Assembly (NCBI RefSeq): GCF_030269325.1
Contig: NZ_BSTD01000001.1
Span: forward strand, 496,001-560,000
Length of the DNA: 64,000 nucleotides
From: Amycolatopsis sp. NBRC 101858
GTDB taxonomy: Bacteria; Actinomycetota; Actinomycetes; Mycobacteriales; Pseudonocardiaceae
Reading direction: 5' to 3'
Positions 1 to 8,541 of this stretch are shown one piece after another. The translations under genes and the position numbers were made by a program. The notes below the pieces were generated by a model. The model was not told where the DNA came from. It searched no databases and saw nothing but the letters and a program-made list of their open reading frames with translations. Every line of letters begins with the position of its first letter. Position 1 is the first letter of the stretch.

Positions 1-441
1 GGCGCGACGCTCCGAGCCGGCGGCAAGCGGCCCGAAGGGGCGCAGTACGAAAGCGGTTTCTTCCTCCGCCCGACCGTGTTTTCCGGCTGCACCAGGGACA
101 TGGCGATCGTCCGGGAAGAGGTCTTCGGCCCGGTCGTCACCGTGGAACGCTTCACGCACGAGGCCGACGCGATCGCGCTGGCCAACGACACCGAGTACGG
201 GCTCGCCGGGGCCGTGTGGACGTCGGACGCGTCCCGCGCCCAGCGAGTCGCCGGGGCCCTGCGCCACGGCACCGTGTGGATCAACGACTACCACCCCTAC
301 CTGCCGCAGGCGGAGTGGGGCGGGTTCGGCCGGTCCGGCATCGGCCGCGAGCTCGGACCGTCCGGGCTCGCGGAGTACCAGGAGAGCAAGCACGTCTACC
401 AGAACATCGATCCCGTTCCGCAGCACTGGTTCAAGGGCTGA
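1..441 (+). CDS. betB: Betaine-aldehyde dehydrogenase, C-terminal part (cut by window edge)
   Basis: This is the last 146 codons of an NAD(P)-dependent aldehyde dehydrogenase; the 5' part lies outside the window. The visible part holds the family segment EEVFGPVV and the C-terminal GTVWINDYHPYLPQAEWGG. The latter is characteristic of betaine-aldehyde dehydrogenases, which oxidise betaine aldehyde to glycine betaine. The catalytic Cys and Glu are upstream and cannot be checked. It is followed after 32 bases by a permease and then choline dehydrogenase on the same strand, which supports a role in choline oxidation for osmoprotection or nitrogen/carbon use. A broader-specificity aldehyde dehydrogenase remains possible. 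Confidence 0.85.
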   Translation, partial: GATLRAGGKRPEGAQYESGFFLRPTVFSGCTRDMAIVREEVFGPVVTVERFTHEADAIALANDTEYGLAGAVWTSDASRAQRVAGALRHGTVWINDYHPYLPQAEWGGFGRSGIGRELGPSGLAEYQESKHVYQNIDPVPQHWFKG

Positions 442-473
442 CCTCCCGTTCCCCCACCATTGAGGATGTCGCG

Positions 474-2042
474 ATGACCACACAGGAAAAGCCTGCGGGC
501 GGGGGGCCCGCTCCCGACGACAGCTCCGACCTCGAGAAGTTCGGCTACCGCCAGGAGCTCGAACGCTCCCTGGGCTCCTTCTCCAGCTTCGCCGCCGGGT
601 TCTCCTACATCTCGATCATGACCGGCGTGTTCCAGCTGTTCTTCTTCGGCTTCGCCTCGGGCGGGCCGGCGTTCATCTGGACCTGGCCGCTCGTGTTCCT
701 GGGCCAGCTCGCCGTCGCGCTGTGCTTCGCCGAGCTCGCCGGCCAGTTCCCGCTCGCGGGATCGGTCTACCAGTGGGCGAAGCAGATCGCGAAACCCGCG
801 ACGTCGTGGCTGGCCGGCTGGATCATGATCATCGGCGCCATCGTCACGGCCGGCGCCGTCGCGGTCGCCTACCAGATCATCCTGCCGCAGGTCTCGACCG
901 CGTTCCAGATCGTCGGCAGCGACTCCGACGCCGGCCTGACGTCGACCCCGGGCGGCGCGCAGAACGCCATCATCCTGGCCCTGGTGCTGGTCGTGTTCGC
1001 CACGATCGTGAACGTCATCGGCGTCAAGCTGATGGCGAAGATCAACAACTTCGGCGTCGCGGTGGAGCTGTCCGCGGTCATCCTGCTGATCATCGCGCTG
1101 GCCATCCACATCAAGCGCGGCCCGCAGGTGGTCTTCGAGACGCACGCCACGGGTGACGGTCACTCGCTCGGGTACCTCGGGGCGTTCCTGGTGGCGTCGC
1201 TGATGAGCGCGTACGTCTTCTACGGCTTCGACACCGCCGGTTCCCTCGCCGAGGAAACCACCCAGCCGCGCAAGCACGCGCCGCGCGCGATCCTGCGGGC
1301 GATCACGGCGTCGTTCATCGTCGGCGGCCTGGTGATGCTGGTCGGCATGATGGCCGTCGGTGACATCAACGCCGACGAGCTGAGCACCTCCGGCATGCCG
1401 TACCTGCTGAAGAGCACGCTCGGCGAAGGCCTCGGCGACGCCTTCCTGATCTGCTCGGCGATCGCGATCACGGTGTGCTGCCTGGCCGTGCAGACCGCGG
1501 CGATCCGGATGGCGTGGGCGATGGCCCGCGACGGACGGCTGCCGTTCAGCAAGGCGATGGCGAAGGTGTCGCCGCGCTCGAAGACGCCGATCCTGCCGGC
1601 GCTGCTCACCGGCGGCCTCACCGTCGTGGTGCTGCTGATCAACCTGGGCAACCAGCGGGCGTTCTTCATCCTGACCTCGACCGCCATCATCCTGTTCTAC
1701 ATCCCCTACCTGATGGTCACCGGCCCGATGCTGCTGCGCCGCCTGCGCGGGCAGTGGCCGCGGCCGGGACACGGCCCGTACTTCAAGCTCGGCCGCTGGG
1801 GCACGTTCGTGAACCTGGTCGCGGTGCTCTACGGCGCCGCGATGACGGTCAACCTGATCTGGCCGCGTGCCGAGGTCTACGGCGACGACCACTGGTACTT
1901 CCAGTGGGGCGCGGTGATCGTCACCGGGCTGATCGTGATCATCGGTGCGATCATGCTCTACATCCGGCGCGGCACCTGGGGTTCGGCGCACACGAGCCCC
2001 GAGCACATGCCCGACAGCGCCCCGGATTCACTGCCCGGCTGA
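474..2042 (+). CDS. APC-superfamily amino acid/choline permease
   Basis: Integral membrane permease of 522 residues with about twelve hydrophobic segments and the APC-family N-terminal pattern, in which a soluble tail is followed by LGSFSSFAAGFSYIS. The best match from memory is the amino acid/choline transporter branch that includes GABA and choline permeases. I chose ATG 474 because GAGGA at 462-466 sits seven bases upstream; longer in-frame extensions run into the preceding dehydrogenase. It lies between the betaine-aldehyde and choline dehydrogenase genes, and its stop codon overlaps the ribosome site of the next gene. It probably imports choline or a related quaternary amine. The substrate is inferred from context only. 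Confidence 0.82.
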   Translation: MTTQEKPAGGGPAPDDSSDLEKFGYRQELERSLGSFSSFAAGFSYISIMTGVFQLFFFGFASGGPAFIWTWPLVFLGQLAVALCFAELAGQFPLAGSVYQWAKQIAKPATSWLAGWIMIIGAIVTAGAVAVAYQIILPQVSTAFQIVGSDSDAGLTSTPGGAQNAIILALVLVVFATIVNVIGVKLMAKINNFGVAVELSAVILLIIALAIHIKRGPQVVFETHATGDGHSLGYLGAFLVASLMSAYVFYGFDTAGSLAEETTQPRKHAPRAILRAITASFIVGGLVMLVGMMAVGDINADELSTSGMPYLLKSTLGEGLGDAFLICSAIAITVCCLAVQTAAIRMAWAMARDGRLPFSKAMAKVSPRSKTPILPALLTGGLTVVVLLINLGNQRAFFILTSTAIILFYIPYLMVTGPMLLRRLRGQWPRPGHGPYFKLGRWGTFVNLVAVLYGAAMTVNLIWPRAEVYGDDHWYFQWGAVIVTGLIVIIGAIMLYIRRGTWGSAHTSPEHMPDSAPDSLPG

Positions 2043-2051
2043 GGAGGACGC

Positions 2052-3707
2052 ATGAGTGAAAACTACGACTTCGTCATCGTCGGCGGTGGCTCGGCGGGCT
2101 GCGCGCTGGCGAACCGGCTGTCCGCGGACCCGTCCAACAAGGTCCTGGTGCTGGAAGCGGGGCGGTCCGACTACAAGTGGGACGTCTTCATCCACATGCC
2201 GGCCGCGCTGACCTTCCCGATCGGGTCGAAGTTCTACGACTGGGGCTACCGCAGCGAGCCCGAGCCGCACATGAACCGGCGCCGGATCTACCACGCCCGC
2301 GGCAAGGTGCTCGGCGGCTCGTCGAGCATCAACGGGATGATCTTCCAGCGCGGCAACCCGATGGACTACGAACGCTGGGCCAGCGACCCCGGAATGTCCA
2401 CTTGGGACTACGCGCACTGCCTGCCGTACTTCCAGCGGATGGAGAACTGCCTCGCCGATGCCCCGGACGGGCAGTGGCGTGGGCACGACGGCCCCCTGGA
2501 ACTCGAACGCGGCCCAGCGTCGAACCCGTTGTTCCAGGCCTTCTTCGACGCCGCCGAGCAGGCCGGCTACCCGCGCACCGACGACGTCAACGGCTACCGG
2601 CAGGAAGGCTTCGCGGCCTTCGACCGCAACGTCCGGAAAGGACGGCGGCTCTCCGCCGCGGGCGCGTACCTGCACCCGGTGGAGAACCGGTCCAACCTCA
2701 CGGTGAAGACGCACGCGTTCGTGTCGCAGATCCTCTTCGACGGCACCCGCGCGATCGGCGTCGAGTACGCCGAGGGCCGCGGCGTGCCGGGTGAGGTGTA
2801 CGGCAAGGAGATCATCCTCTGCGGCGGGGCGATCAACAGCCCGCAGCTGCTGCAGCTCTCCGGGGTCGGCAACGCGGCCGATCTGGAGAAGCTCGGCATC
2901 GACGTCGTGAAGGACCTGCCGGGCGTCGGCGAGAACCTGCAGGACCACCTGGAGGTGTACATCCAGTACGCCTGCAAGGAACCGGTGTCGATGCAGCCGT
3001 CGCTGGCGAAGTGGAAGCGGCCCTACATCGGCGCGCAGTGGCTGTTCCTGCGGTCCGGGCCGGCCGCGACCAACCACTTCGAGGGCGGCGGGTTCGTCCG
3101 CTCCAACGACGAGGTGAAGTACCCGAACCTGATGTTCCACTTCCTGCCGGTGGCGATCCGCTACGACGGTTCGGCGCCCACGGAAGGCCACGGCTACCAG
3201 GTGCACGTCGGCCCGATGTACGCCGACACCCGCGGCTCGGTGAAGCTCACCTCGACCGACCCGCGGCAGCACCCGGCGATCAAGTTCAACTACCTGTCGA
3301 CGGAGAACGACCGCAAGGAGTGGATCGAGGCCGTGCGGGTGGCGCGGAAGATCCTCAACCAGTCCGCGCTCGACCGGTACAACGGCGGGGAGATCTCGCC
3401 GGGGCCGTCGGTGGAGTCCGACGAGGAGATCCTCGACTGGGTCGCCAAGGACGCCGAGACGGCCCTGCACCCCTCGTGCACCGCCAAGATGGGCGTGGAC
3501 GAGGGATCCGTGATCGACCCGCAGACCATGCGGGTGCACGGCACCGAGGGCCTGCGCGTCGTCGACGCGTCGGTCATGCCCTACATCCCCAACGGCAACA
3601 TCTACGCGCCGGTGATGATGACCGCCGAGAAGGCGGCCGACCTCATCCTCGGCAACACCCCGCTCGCCCCGATCAAGACGCCGTTCTACCGGCACGGGGA
3701 GAGCTAG
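2052..3707 (+). CDS. betA: Choline dehydrogenase, GMC family
   Basis: FAD-dependent GMC oxidoreductase of 551 residues, the usual length for BetA. The N-terminal dinucleotide-binding motif [16 protein letters not shown] starts near residue 9. [12 protein letters not shown] is the GMC signature 1 region, and the C-terminal substrate domain has HPSCTAKMG with the catalytic His, followed by [13 protein letters not shown]. Segments such as NPMDYERWA are typical of choline dehydrogenases. The protein should oxidise choline to betaine aldehyde, and onward together with the upstream aldehyde dehydrogenase. A strong ribosome site (GAGGAGG, 2041-2047) overlaps the permease stop, so the genes form one operon. 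A perfect hairpin follows the stop codon. Confidence 0.9.
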   Translation: MSENYDFVIVGGGSAGCALANRLSADPSNKVLVLEAGRSDYKWDVFIHMPAALTFPIGSKFYDWGYRSEPEPHMNRRRIYHARGKVLGGSSSINGMIFQRGNPMDYERWASDPGMSTWDYAHCLPYFQRMENCLADAPDGQWRGHDGPLELERGPASNPLFQAFFDAAEQAGYPRTDDVNGYRQEGFAAFDRNVRKGRRLSAAGAYLHPVENRSNLTVKTHAFVSQILFDGTRAIGVEYAEGRGVPGEVYGKEIILCGGAINSPQLLQLSGVGNAADLEKLGIDVVKDLPGVGENLQDHLEVYIQYACKEPVSMQPSLAKWKRPYIGAQWLFLRSGPAATNHFEGGGFVRSNDEVKYPNLMFHFLPVAIRYDGSAPTEGHGYQVHVGPMYADTRGSVKLTSTDPRQHPAIKFNYLSTENDRKEWIEAVRVARKILNQSALDRYNGGEISPGPSVESDEEILDWVAKDAETALHPSCTAKMGVDEGSVIDPQTMRVHGTEGLRVVDASVMPYIPNGNIYAPVMMTAEKAADLILGNTPLAPIKTPFYRHGES

Positions 3708-3720
3708 CCCGGACGTCGTG

Positions 3721-3751
3721 GCGCCCGTACCGCCATCCCCGGTACGGGCGC
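3721..3751 (+). terminator. Rho-independent-like hairpin after betA
   Basis: Perfect 12-bp inverted repeat: 3721-3732 pairs with 3740-3751 across a 7-base loop, starting 13 bases after the betA stop. No T-run follows, as is common in actinobacteria. It separates the choline operon from the Rieske ferredoxin/reductase pair. Confidence 0.7.
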
Positions 3752-3807
3752 ATCGGCATGCCCGGATTATCCGTTAGCAGGTAACGAAACTACCGGGGCG
3801 TACCCCC

Positions 3808-3837
3808 TTGACGACGCCCATCAGGGGATTCAGACTT
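3808..3837 (+). promoter_or_regulatory. Candidate promoter for the ferredoxin/reductase pair
   Basis: TTGACG at 3808-3813 is followed after 18 bases by a poor -10 candidate, AGACTT (3832-3837), about 50 bases before the ferredoxin start. A weak palindrome GTTA-N5-TAAC lies at 3773-3785. This is only a candidate; the -35 is good and the -10 is weak. Confidence 0.3.
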
Positions 3838-3889
3838 TGTTGCGGATCACAGTCGATGTTCCCTTATGCGCAACAGTCTCGGAGGACTC

Positions 3890-4210
3890 ATGATTCGCGC
3901 GTGCACCGTCGACGAGCTGCCCCCGGGTGAGTCCGTCCGGATCCCCGGGTCGCCCGCCATCGCGGTGTTCAACACCGAGGACGGGGAGCTGTACGCCATC
4001 GACGACACGTGCACCCACCAGGACGCCTCCCTGGCCGACGGCTGGCTCGAAGGCTGCTTCGTCGAGTGCCCGCTGCACGCGGCGCTGTTCGACCTGCGCA
4101 CCGGCGTGCCGAGCTGCCTGCCGGCGAAGGAGCCGGTGCGCACGTACTCGGTGCTCGTCGACGAGGGCGTCATCTACGTCCAGGGCGTGGCTCGCGAGGA
4201 CGCCGCGTGA
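3890..4210 (+). CDS. Rieske [2Fe-2S] ferredoxin
   Basis: Small soluble Rieske protein of 106 residues. The cluster ligands are visible as C41-x-H43 (CTHQ) and C60-x2-H63 (CPLH), with the usual 16-residue spacing. It is the electron-carrier component of a Rieske non-haem iron oxygenase system, passing electrons from a flavoprotein reductase to an oxygenase. ATG 3890 is preferred over ATG 3866 because GGAGGA (3881-3886) precedes it at good distance. The next gene, a ferredoxin reductase, overlaps its stop codon (GTGA), so the two are translationally coupled. The oxygenase itself is not in the window. Its position after betA suggests, but does not show, a role in betaine or aromatic-amine demethylation. 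Confidence 0.88.
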   Translation: MIRACTVDELPPGESVRIPGSPAIAVFNTEDGELYAIDDTCTHQDASLADGWLEGCFVECPLHAALFDLRTGVPSCLPAKEPVRTYSVLVDEGVIYVQGVAREDAA

Positions 4211-5337
4211 AGCGGATCGCCGTCGTCGGCGCGTCGCTCGCCGGGGTCCGCGCCGCGCAGGAGCTGCGTGCGCAGGGCTACGACGGCGGCATCGTGCTGA
4301 TCGGCGAAGAGCAGCACCTGCCCTACGACCGGCCGCCGCTGTCCAAGGCGTTCCTCGCCGGGACGGCCTCGCCGGCCTCGCTGGAGCTGCTCGACGCCGG
4401 CGACCTCGCGTCGCTGGCGCTGGACTTCCGGCTCGGCGTGCGGGCCACGGCCCTGGAACCGGGGAACCGCCGGGTGCTCCTTTCGGACGGCGGGTCCGTG
4501 CACGCGGACGGCGTCGTCATCGCCACCGGCGGTCGCGCCCGCACCCTGCCGGGCTTCGAAGCCGCCCACACGCTGCGGACGCTCGACGACGCGCTCGCCT
4601 TGCGGTCGGCGCTGGTGCCCGGGGTCCGCGTGGCGATCGTCGGGGCCGGGTTCATCGGGGCCGAGGTGGCCTCGACGTGCCGCTCGCTCGGCCTCGACGT
4701 GACTGTCCTGGAAGCGTTGCCGGCGCCGCTCGCGCCGGTGCTGGGGCCCGAACTGGCCGCGGTGTGCGCGCGGCTGCACGCCGACCACGGCACGGACCTG
4801 CGGTGCGGGGTGTCGGTGACGGACATGTCCGAGGCGGGCGTCCACCTGGCCGGCGGGTCGCTCGTCCCGGCCGACGTGGTCGTCACGGGTGTCGGCATGA
4901 CCCCGGCGACGGACTGGCTGGCCGGATCCGGGTTGAAGGTCGGCAACGGCGTCCACGCGGACGCGGGCCTGGTGACGGAGCTGCCGCAGGTGGTGGCGGT
5001 CGGCGATGTGGCCCGGTACGGCGGGCGGCGGCACGAGCACTGGACGAACGCGTCGGAGCAGGCGCCGGTCGCGGTGGCGAACCTGCTCGCCGGGCAGACG
5101 GCACGCACGTACGCGCCGAGCGGGTACGTCTGGTCGGACCAGTACGCGGGGACCCTGCAACTCGCCGGTCACCCGCGCCCGGACGACACGCTTTCGGTGG
5201 TCGACGGCGACCTGTCGTCCTCGTCGTTCGCGGCGGTGTGGCAGCGCGACGGCGCGACGGTGGGGGTGTTCGCGTTGAACAACGCGAAGCTGTTCAACCG
5301 GCTGCGCCGCCCGCTCCGGCAACCGGCGGTCGTCTGA
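4207..5337 (+). CDS. FAD-dependent ferredoxin reductase
   Basis: Flavoprotein of 376 residues of the rubredoxin/ferredoxin reductase type. It has an FAD Rossmann motif at the N terminus (VVGASLAG), the YDRPPLSKAFL segment typical of BphA4/CamA-like reductases, a second NAD-binding motif (VAIVGAGFIGAEVAS) near residue 140, and a C-terminal FAD-contacting VAVGDVARY. It transfers electrons from NAD(P)H to the adjacent Rieske ferredoxin. GTG start 4207 overlaps the ferredoxin stop (GTGA). It is somewhat shorter than the usual ~400-410 residues, with a trimmed C-terminal domain. The terminal oxygenase partner is not in this window. Confidence 0.88.
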   Translation: MKRIAVVGASLAGVRAAQELRAQGYDGGIVLIGEEQHLPYDRPPLSKAFLAGTASPASLELLDAGDLASLALDFRLGVRATALEPGNRRVLLSDGGSVHADGVVIATGGRARTLPGFEAAHTLRTLDDALALRSALVPGVRVAIVGAGFIGAEVASTCRSLGLDVTVLEALPAPLAPVLGPELAAVCARLHADHGTDLRCGVSVTDMSEAGVHLAGGSLVPADVVVTGVGMTPATDWLAGSGLKVGNGVHADAGLVTELPQVVAVGDVARYGGRRHEHWTNASEQAPVAVANLLAGQTARTYAPSGYVWSDQYAGTLQLAGHPRPDDTLSVVDGDLSSSSFAAVWQRDGATVGVFALNNAKLFNRLRRPLRQPAVV

Positions 5338-5361
5338 AAGTCTCAACCGAGGTTTCAAAGA

Positions 5362-5367
5362 TACGCT
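5362..5367 (+). promoter_or_regulatory. -10-like TACGCT, probable leaderless start
   Basis: TACGCT lies 8 bases before the ATG at 5376 with no ribosome site between, as expected for a leaderless mRNA. A near-palindrome GAAACC/GGTTGAG overlaps the region just upstream (about 5340-5356) and could be an operator. Confidence 0.4.
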
Positions 5368-5375
5368 TCACCCCC

Positions 5376-5873
5376 ATGGAGCTGACCCTTCCCGAACTCC
5401 GCGCGTTGACCGGCTGGGCCGCCGACTGCGCTTCGCGGGCACTGCCGTTGATCCCGGACGACCCCCGCCCGGCGGCGGCGATCGCGGCGGCGCGGGAGTT
5501 CGCTTCGGGCGGCCCGCGCACGAAAGCCTTGCGCACGGCAGCGTGGGCGGCGCTGAAGGCGGCGGGCGCGGCTTCCGGCCCGGCCGCCTCCGCCGCAGCC
5601 CACGCGGCGGTCGGCGCGGCGGGCGCGGCCTACCTGCACCCGCTGGAGTCGCCGCACCAGGTGAAGCACATCGTCGGCCCCGCGCAGCAGGCCGCTTTGG
5701 CGTGCGAACTGGCCGGCGGCGACGCGAACGCCGAGATCCACTGGGCCCTCGACCACGCCCCACCGGAAGTGCGCGACCTCCTGAGCCGCTTTCCGCCGGG
5801 CAAACCGGGCCGCACCCGCCTGGGCGAGCTGCACCGGCAGCTGGAGTCGGCGCTCCGCGTCCCGCTCAGGTGA
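5376..5873 (+). CDS. Imm-5-like putative immunity protein, alanine-rich
   Basis: Alanine-rich, all-helical soluble protein of 165 residues. The pattern LPELRALTGWAADCASRALP, then FASGGPRTKALRTAAWAAL, then HPLESPHQVKHIVGPAQ, resembles the actinobacterial 'Imm-5-like' putative immunity proteins sometimes mis-annotated as exonuclease. I rely on memory of that family. There is no toxin gene next to it, so an immunity role is not supported by context. It starts at ATG 5376 behind a -10-like hexamer and ends tail-to-tail with the methyltransferase, overlapping it by 8 bases. It could equally be an orphan housekeeping protein. Confidence 0.6.
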   Translation: MELTLPELRALTGWAADCASRALPLIPDDPRPAAAIAAAREFASGGPRTKALRTAAWAALKAAGAASGPAASAAAHAAVGAAGAAYLHPLESPHQVKHIVGPAQQAALACELAGGDANAEIHWALDHAPPEVRDLLSRFPPGKPGRTRLGELHRQLESALRVPLR

Positions 5874-6891
5874 GGGTGGGCCGTTCGACGACCACGGTGG
5901 CCATCAGGGAGTGCCCGACGCCGAGGCCTTGCTGGGCTTGCTGTTCCCACGCGAAGAGCGCCGTCGCCAGCTGCTTCGCGTGCTCGGCGGACGGCACGGC
6001 CACCGCGGTGAGGATCCGGTTCCAGCGTTCGGCGAAGGTCGCGAAGAACCGCTCGACCTGGCGTGGCGCGTGTCCGGCGGGAGGCTCGAACCGCAGCTGC
6101 GCGGGGACGACGTCGGTGTTGCCGCGGGCGAGTTCGTTGAGGAGGGTGCGGTAGGGCGGGATCGCCGGGTTGAAGGACCGGGTGGCGGTGTGCCGGCCGG
6201 CGAGGACGGACCGGTCGGTGAACGTCGTCCCGCTCAGCCTTGCCCCGGCCCGGGCCGCGGCTTCGACGAGCGCCTCGTCGAGCGATCCGCGGTCGAAGAA
6301 GCTCATCTGGTCGTGGAGGGTTTCGGTCGCGTCCTCGAAGAAGCTCATGTTGTACGACCAGCGGGTCCGCGGCCACATCGGCGTCCACTCGACGGAGTAG
6401 CGGCCGAGGACGTCGACGATGATCACCGCGCTGTCGCGGGTTTCGACGATCCGCCGCATGAGGCCGGTCAGGACCTCGACGACACCCTCGTGGGGCAGGT
6501 GGGAGTAGGGCACGCCGCAGGACAGGTAGAGGTCGAAGTCGCCTGCGGGCGGCCCGGAGCGCATGTCCGCGACGGTGAACCTGGCCGGGCGCCCGGCGTG
6601 GAGCGAGCGGGCCGTGTCGATCATGTCGGGGTCGATGTCGACACCGAGGTAGTCGAGGGTGTGCTCGCCGGTCAGCGGGGCGAGGGCGCCGTGCCGCTCG
6701 GTCAGCAGGGCCAGGCCGTCGCCGGTGCCGCACCCGACGTCGAGCACCCGCAGCGGCCGGCCGGGCTCGGGCCGGATCCGCGCGATGGCGTCACGCAGCA
6801 CGCGGTGGGTGACGATTTCTTCCAGCATCGTCTTGACCGGATCGCGCCGCTTGGGCGACGTGTAGTGGGCGGTTGCGTCGCGGTAGGACAT
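5866..6891 (-). CDS. SAM-dependent methyltransferase, class I
   Basis: Soluble protein of 341 residues with a class I methyltransferase core: motif I VLDVGCGTGDGLALL, a motif II acidic residue in YLGVDIDPDMIDTAR, and FDLYLSCGVPYSHLP at motif IV. The ~110-residue C-terminal part is unusual and may bind the substrate, which is unknown. I start at ATG 6891 because TACGTT (6898-6903) lies six bases upstream, matching other probably leaderless genes here. An upstream in-frame ATG at 6909 would add six residues. It is monocistronic and convergent with the Imm-5-like gene. Its neighbours give no clue to function. Confidence 0.75.
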   Translation of the reverse strand: MSYRDATAHYTSPKRRDPVKTMLEEIVTHRVLRDAIARIRPEPGRPLRVLDVGCGTGDGLALLTERHGALAPLTGEHTLDYLGVDIDPDMIDTARSLHAGRPARFTVADMRSGPPAGDFDLYLSCGVPYSHLPHEGVVEVLTGLMRRIVETRDSAVIIVDVLGRYSVEWTPMWPRTRWSYNMSFFEDATETLHDQMSFFDRGSLDEALVEAAARAGARLSGTTFTDRSVLAGRHTATRSFNPAIPPYRTLLNELARGNTDVVPAQLRFEPPAGHAPRQVERFFATFAERWNRILTAVAVPSAEHAKQLATALFAWEQQAQQGLGVGHSLMATVVVERPTLT

Positions 6892-6897
6892 GATCGA

Positions 6898-6903
6898 AAC
6901 GTA
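6898..6903 (-). promoter_or_regulatory. -10-like TACGTT, probable leaderless start
   Basis: On the minus strand TACGTT ends six bases before ATG 6891, with no Shine-Dalgarno sequence between. It decides the start chosen for the methyltransferase. Confidence 0.4.
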
Positions 6904-6948
6904 GTTCATCGCCGTCGCCGGCCGGGGCGGTATTCGCGACGCGGGACG

Positions 6949-7941
6949 CTACAGCGCCAGCTCGTCGAGGTCCGATTCCAGCCTCGCCCGCCAGGTCCAC
7001 CGCCGCTCGGTCGTGTCCGTGTCCTCGCCGGCCGGCGGGCCCAGCGGCAACGCCGGGTCGGTGATCCCGAACGTCACCCGGTAAGCCAGCACCGAAGCGG
7101 CTGTGCGGATCCACGCGTCACCCGCCGCCCCGGCGGGCGGGGACACCCCGAGCGCGTGGCCGAACCACGTCGGCAGCAGCGCGTTCGACCCCAGCGCGTC
7201 CGTGATCCGGGTCCGCAACCGCACCTGCAGGTCGTGCCACGCGCGCTCGGCGCGCTCCAGCTGGGGCAGGATCCGCGCCTCGACCGCGTCCGCCTCGCGC
7301 AAGGCCAGGCGAGCCTGCTCGGCCGCGTCCGACGCCGCCGGGATCTCCTCGTCCAGCAACGTCCGGCGCCGCGTCGCCAACGCCCGCAACCGGGACTCCG
7401 CGTCTCCGCGGGCGCGCGAAGCACGGTCGGTCGACGCCAGGACGCGCATCACCTCGAGCAGGTCGGCGTCGCAGCGGGCCTGCGCCTCGTGCACCGAAGC
7501 CAGCCGCGAGATCTCCTGCTCGTGCCGGGCTCGCTGCTCCTTCGTGACGAGCTCCTTGTGCAGGTCGTCCCAGCGCGCCGCCTCCCTCGCGAGCGCCCGG
7601 GTCTCCGCGCCGACGTCGTCGAGGTTGATCTGCGGGACGCCGTCGGCCACGCGGACCGCGCGCTCCATAGCCCGGACCTGCTGCTGCAGCCGTTCCAGCT
7701 GCCGGCCCAGGAGATCGATCCGGTCCTCCTGGCGGTGCGCGCTGCCGCGCTCGAGCCGGTCGGTCAGGTCCGCGAGGTCCTGCCGCAGCCCGCGGTCGCG
7801 GTCGTCGGACTCCTCGACGGCCGCGCGCAGCCCGTCGACCGCCGCGAACAGCTCGTCGAGGTCGCGGCGCGTCGAGTCGACGGGCTCGTACTCCTGCGTG
7901 AACTCGGGATCGTCGCCGTAGGTCGCGTAGCCGTGGCTCAC
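6949..7941 (-). CDS. Coiled-coil protein of unknown function
   Basis: Protein of 330 residues that I do not recognise. The middle (about residues 20-240) is rich in Glu, Arg, Leu and Gln with heptad-like spacing (for example LERLQQQVRAMERAVR), so a long coiled coil is likely. There is no signal peptide or membrane segment. The C-terminal ~90 residues are globular-looking and hydrophobic (LLPTWFGHALG, VLAYRVTFGITDPALPLG). GTG start 7941 overlaps the stop of the upstream membrane protein (GTGA), so the two are coupled and probably act together. A scaffold or envelope-organising role is a guess. Confidence 0.65.
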   Translation of the reverse strand: MSHGYATYGDDPEFTQEYEPVDSTRRDLDELFAAVDGLRAAVEESDDRDRGLRQDLADLTDRLERGSAHRQEDRIDLLGRQLERLQQQVRAMERAVRVADGVPQINLDDVGAETRALAREAARWDDLHKELVTKEQRARHEQEISRLASVHEAQARCDADLLEVMRVLASTDRASRARGDAESRLRALATRRRTLLDEEIPAASDAAEQARLALREADAVEARILPQLERAERAWHDLQVRLRTRITDALGSNALLPTWFGHALGVSPPAGAAGDAWIRTAASVLAYRVTFGITDPALPLGPPAGEDTDTTERRWTWRARLESDLDELAL

Positions 7942-8486
7942 GGGATCCGGCTTTCCCGCCACAGCAGCCCGCACGTGACCGCGACGCCCAGTGCCAGGAG
8001 GATCGTGCAGACGACGGCGCCGGACCACGGGACCAGCGCGCCCACCAGCAGCCCGGCCGTGACGCTGCCCGCCCACGCCGCCCGCGTCCGTTCGCGGATG
8101 ACGTCACCGACGCGGCGGACCGGCCCGAAGCCGATCCACAGGCCCGCCGCGAACAGCGGGACGAGCGCCAGCAACCACACCGGCGACAGCACGTCGAACA
8201 GCACCAGCGCCGCGGCGGCCAGCGGCAGCAGCACCGGCGCGGCCGCGAAGTAGACGACTGCGCGCTGCGTCGCCGCGTGCCGCGACTCGAGCTCGGCGTT
8301 CGCGAGCCGGTGCTTCGCGTCGTCGAACGCCACCTCGGAGTCGAGCAGCCGGTGGGCCGTCGCGACGAGCTCGTCCATCGCCTCGACGTCGGCGGGCGGG
8401 GTCGCCAGCCCGTCCCGCAGGTCCTGCTTGAGCCGGCCCACGCGCGCTTCCGCCTGGTCCCGGTCGTGCTGGGCTGGAGTCGTCAC
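7938..8486 (-). CDS. Membrane protein with N-terminal coiled coil
   Basis: Protein of 182 residues, family not recognised. Residues 1-70 are charged and helical (DQAEARVGRLKQDLRDGL; ELVATAHRLLDSEVAFDDAKHRL). Two hydrophobic hairpins follow (about 78-115 and 140-172), giving three or four membrane segments. It is the first gene of a two-gene unit: its stop overlaps the start of the coiled-coil protein. GTG 8486 is preceded at six bases by TAAAGT, so it may be leaderless. The pair probably forms a membrane-tethered coiled-coil assembly of unknown purpose. Confidence 0.65.
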   Translation of the reverse strand: MTTPAQHDRDQAEARVGRLKQDLRDGLATPPADVEAMDELVATAHRLLDSEVAFDDAKHRLANAELESRHAATQRAVVYFAAAPVLLPLAAAALVLFDVLSPVWLLALVPLFAAGLWIGFGPVRRVGDVIRERTRAAWAGSVTAGLLVGALVPWSGAVVCTILLALGVAVTCGLLWRESRIP

Positions 8487-8492
8487 GCGAAC

Positions 8493-8498
8493 ACTTTA
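8493..8498 (-). promoter_or_regulatory. -10-like TAAAGT before the membrane/coiled-coil pair
   Basis: On the minus strand TAAAGT ends six bases before GTG 8486, with no ribosome site between. This is the same geometry as other candidate leaderless genes in the window. Confidence 0.4.
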
Positions 8499-8541
8499 AG
8501 TGCCACGGCCGTCACATCCGGCCAATGCGCGCGGTGAGTCG

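Noticed and set aside
396..2006. Long minus-strand ORF (536 codons) opposite the permease and similar antisense ORFs throughout
   Set aside because: Their products are Arg/Gly/Asp/His-rich with no motifs and mirror the codon pattern of the sense genes, as expected in high-GC DNA.
5376..5873. Polymorphic-toxin immunity locus
   Set aside because: The Imm-5-like resemblance is not backed by any toxin, secretion or other immunity gene next to it.
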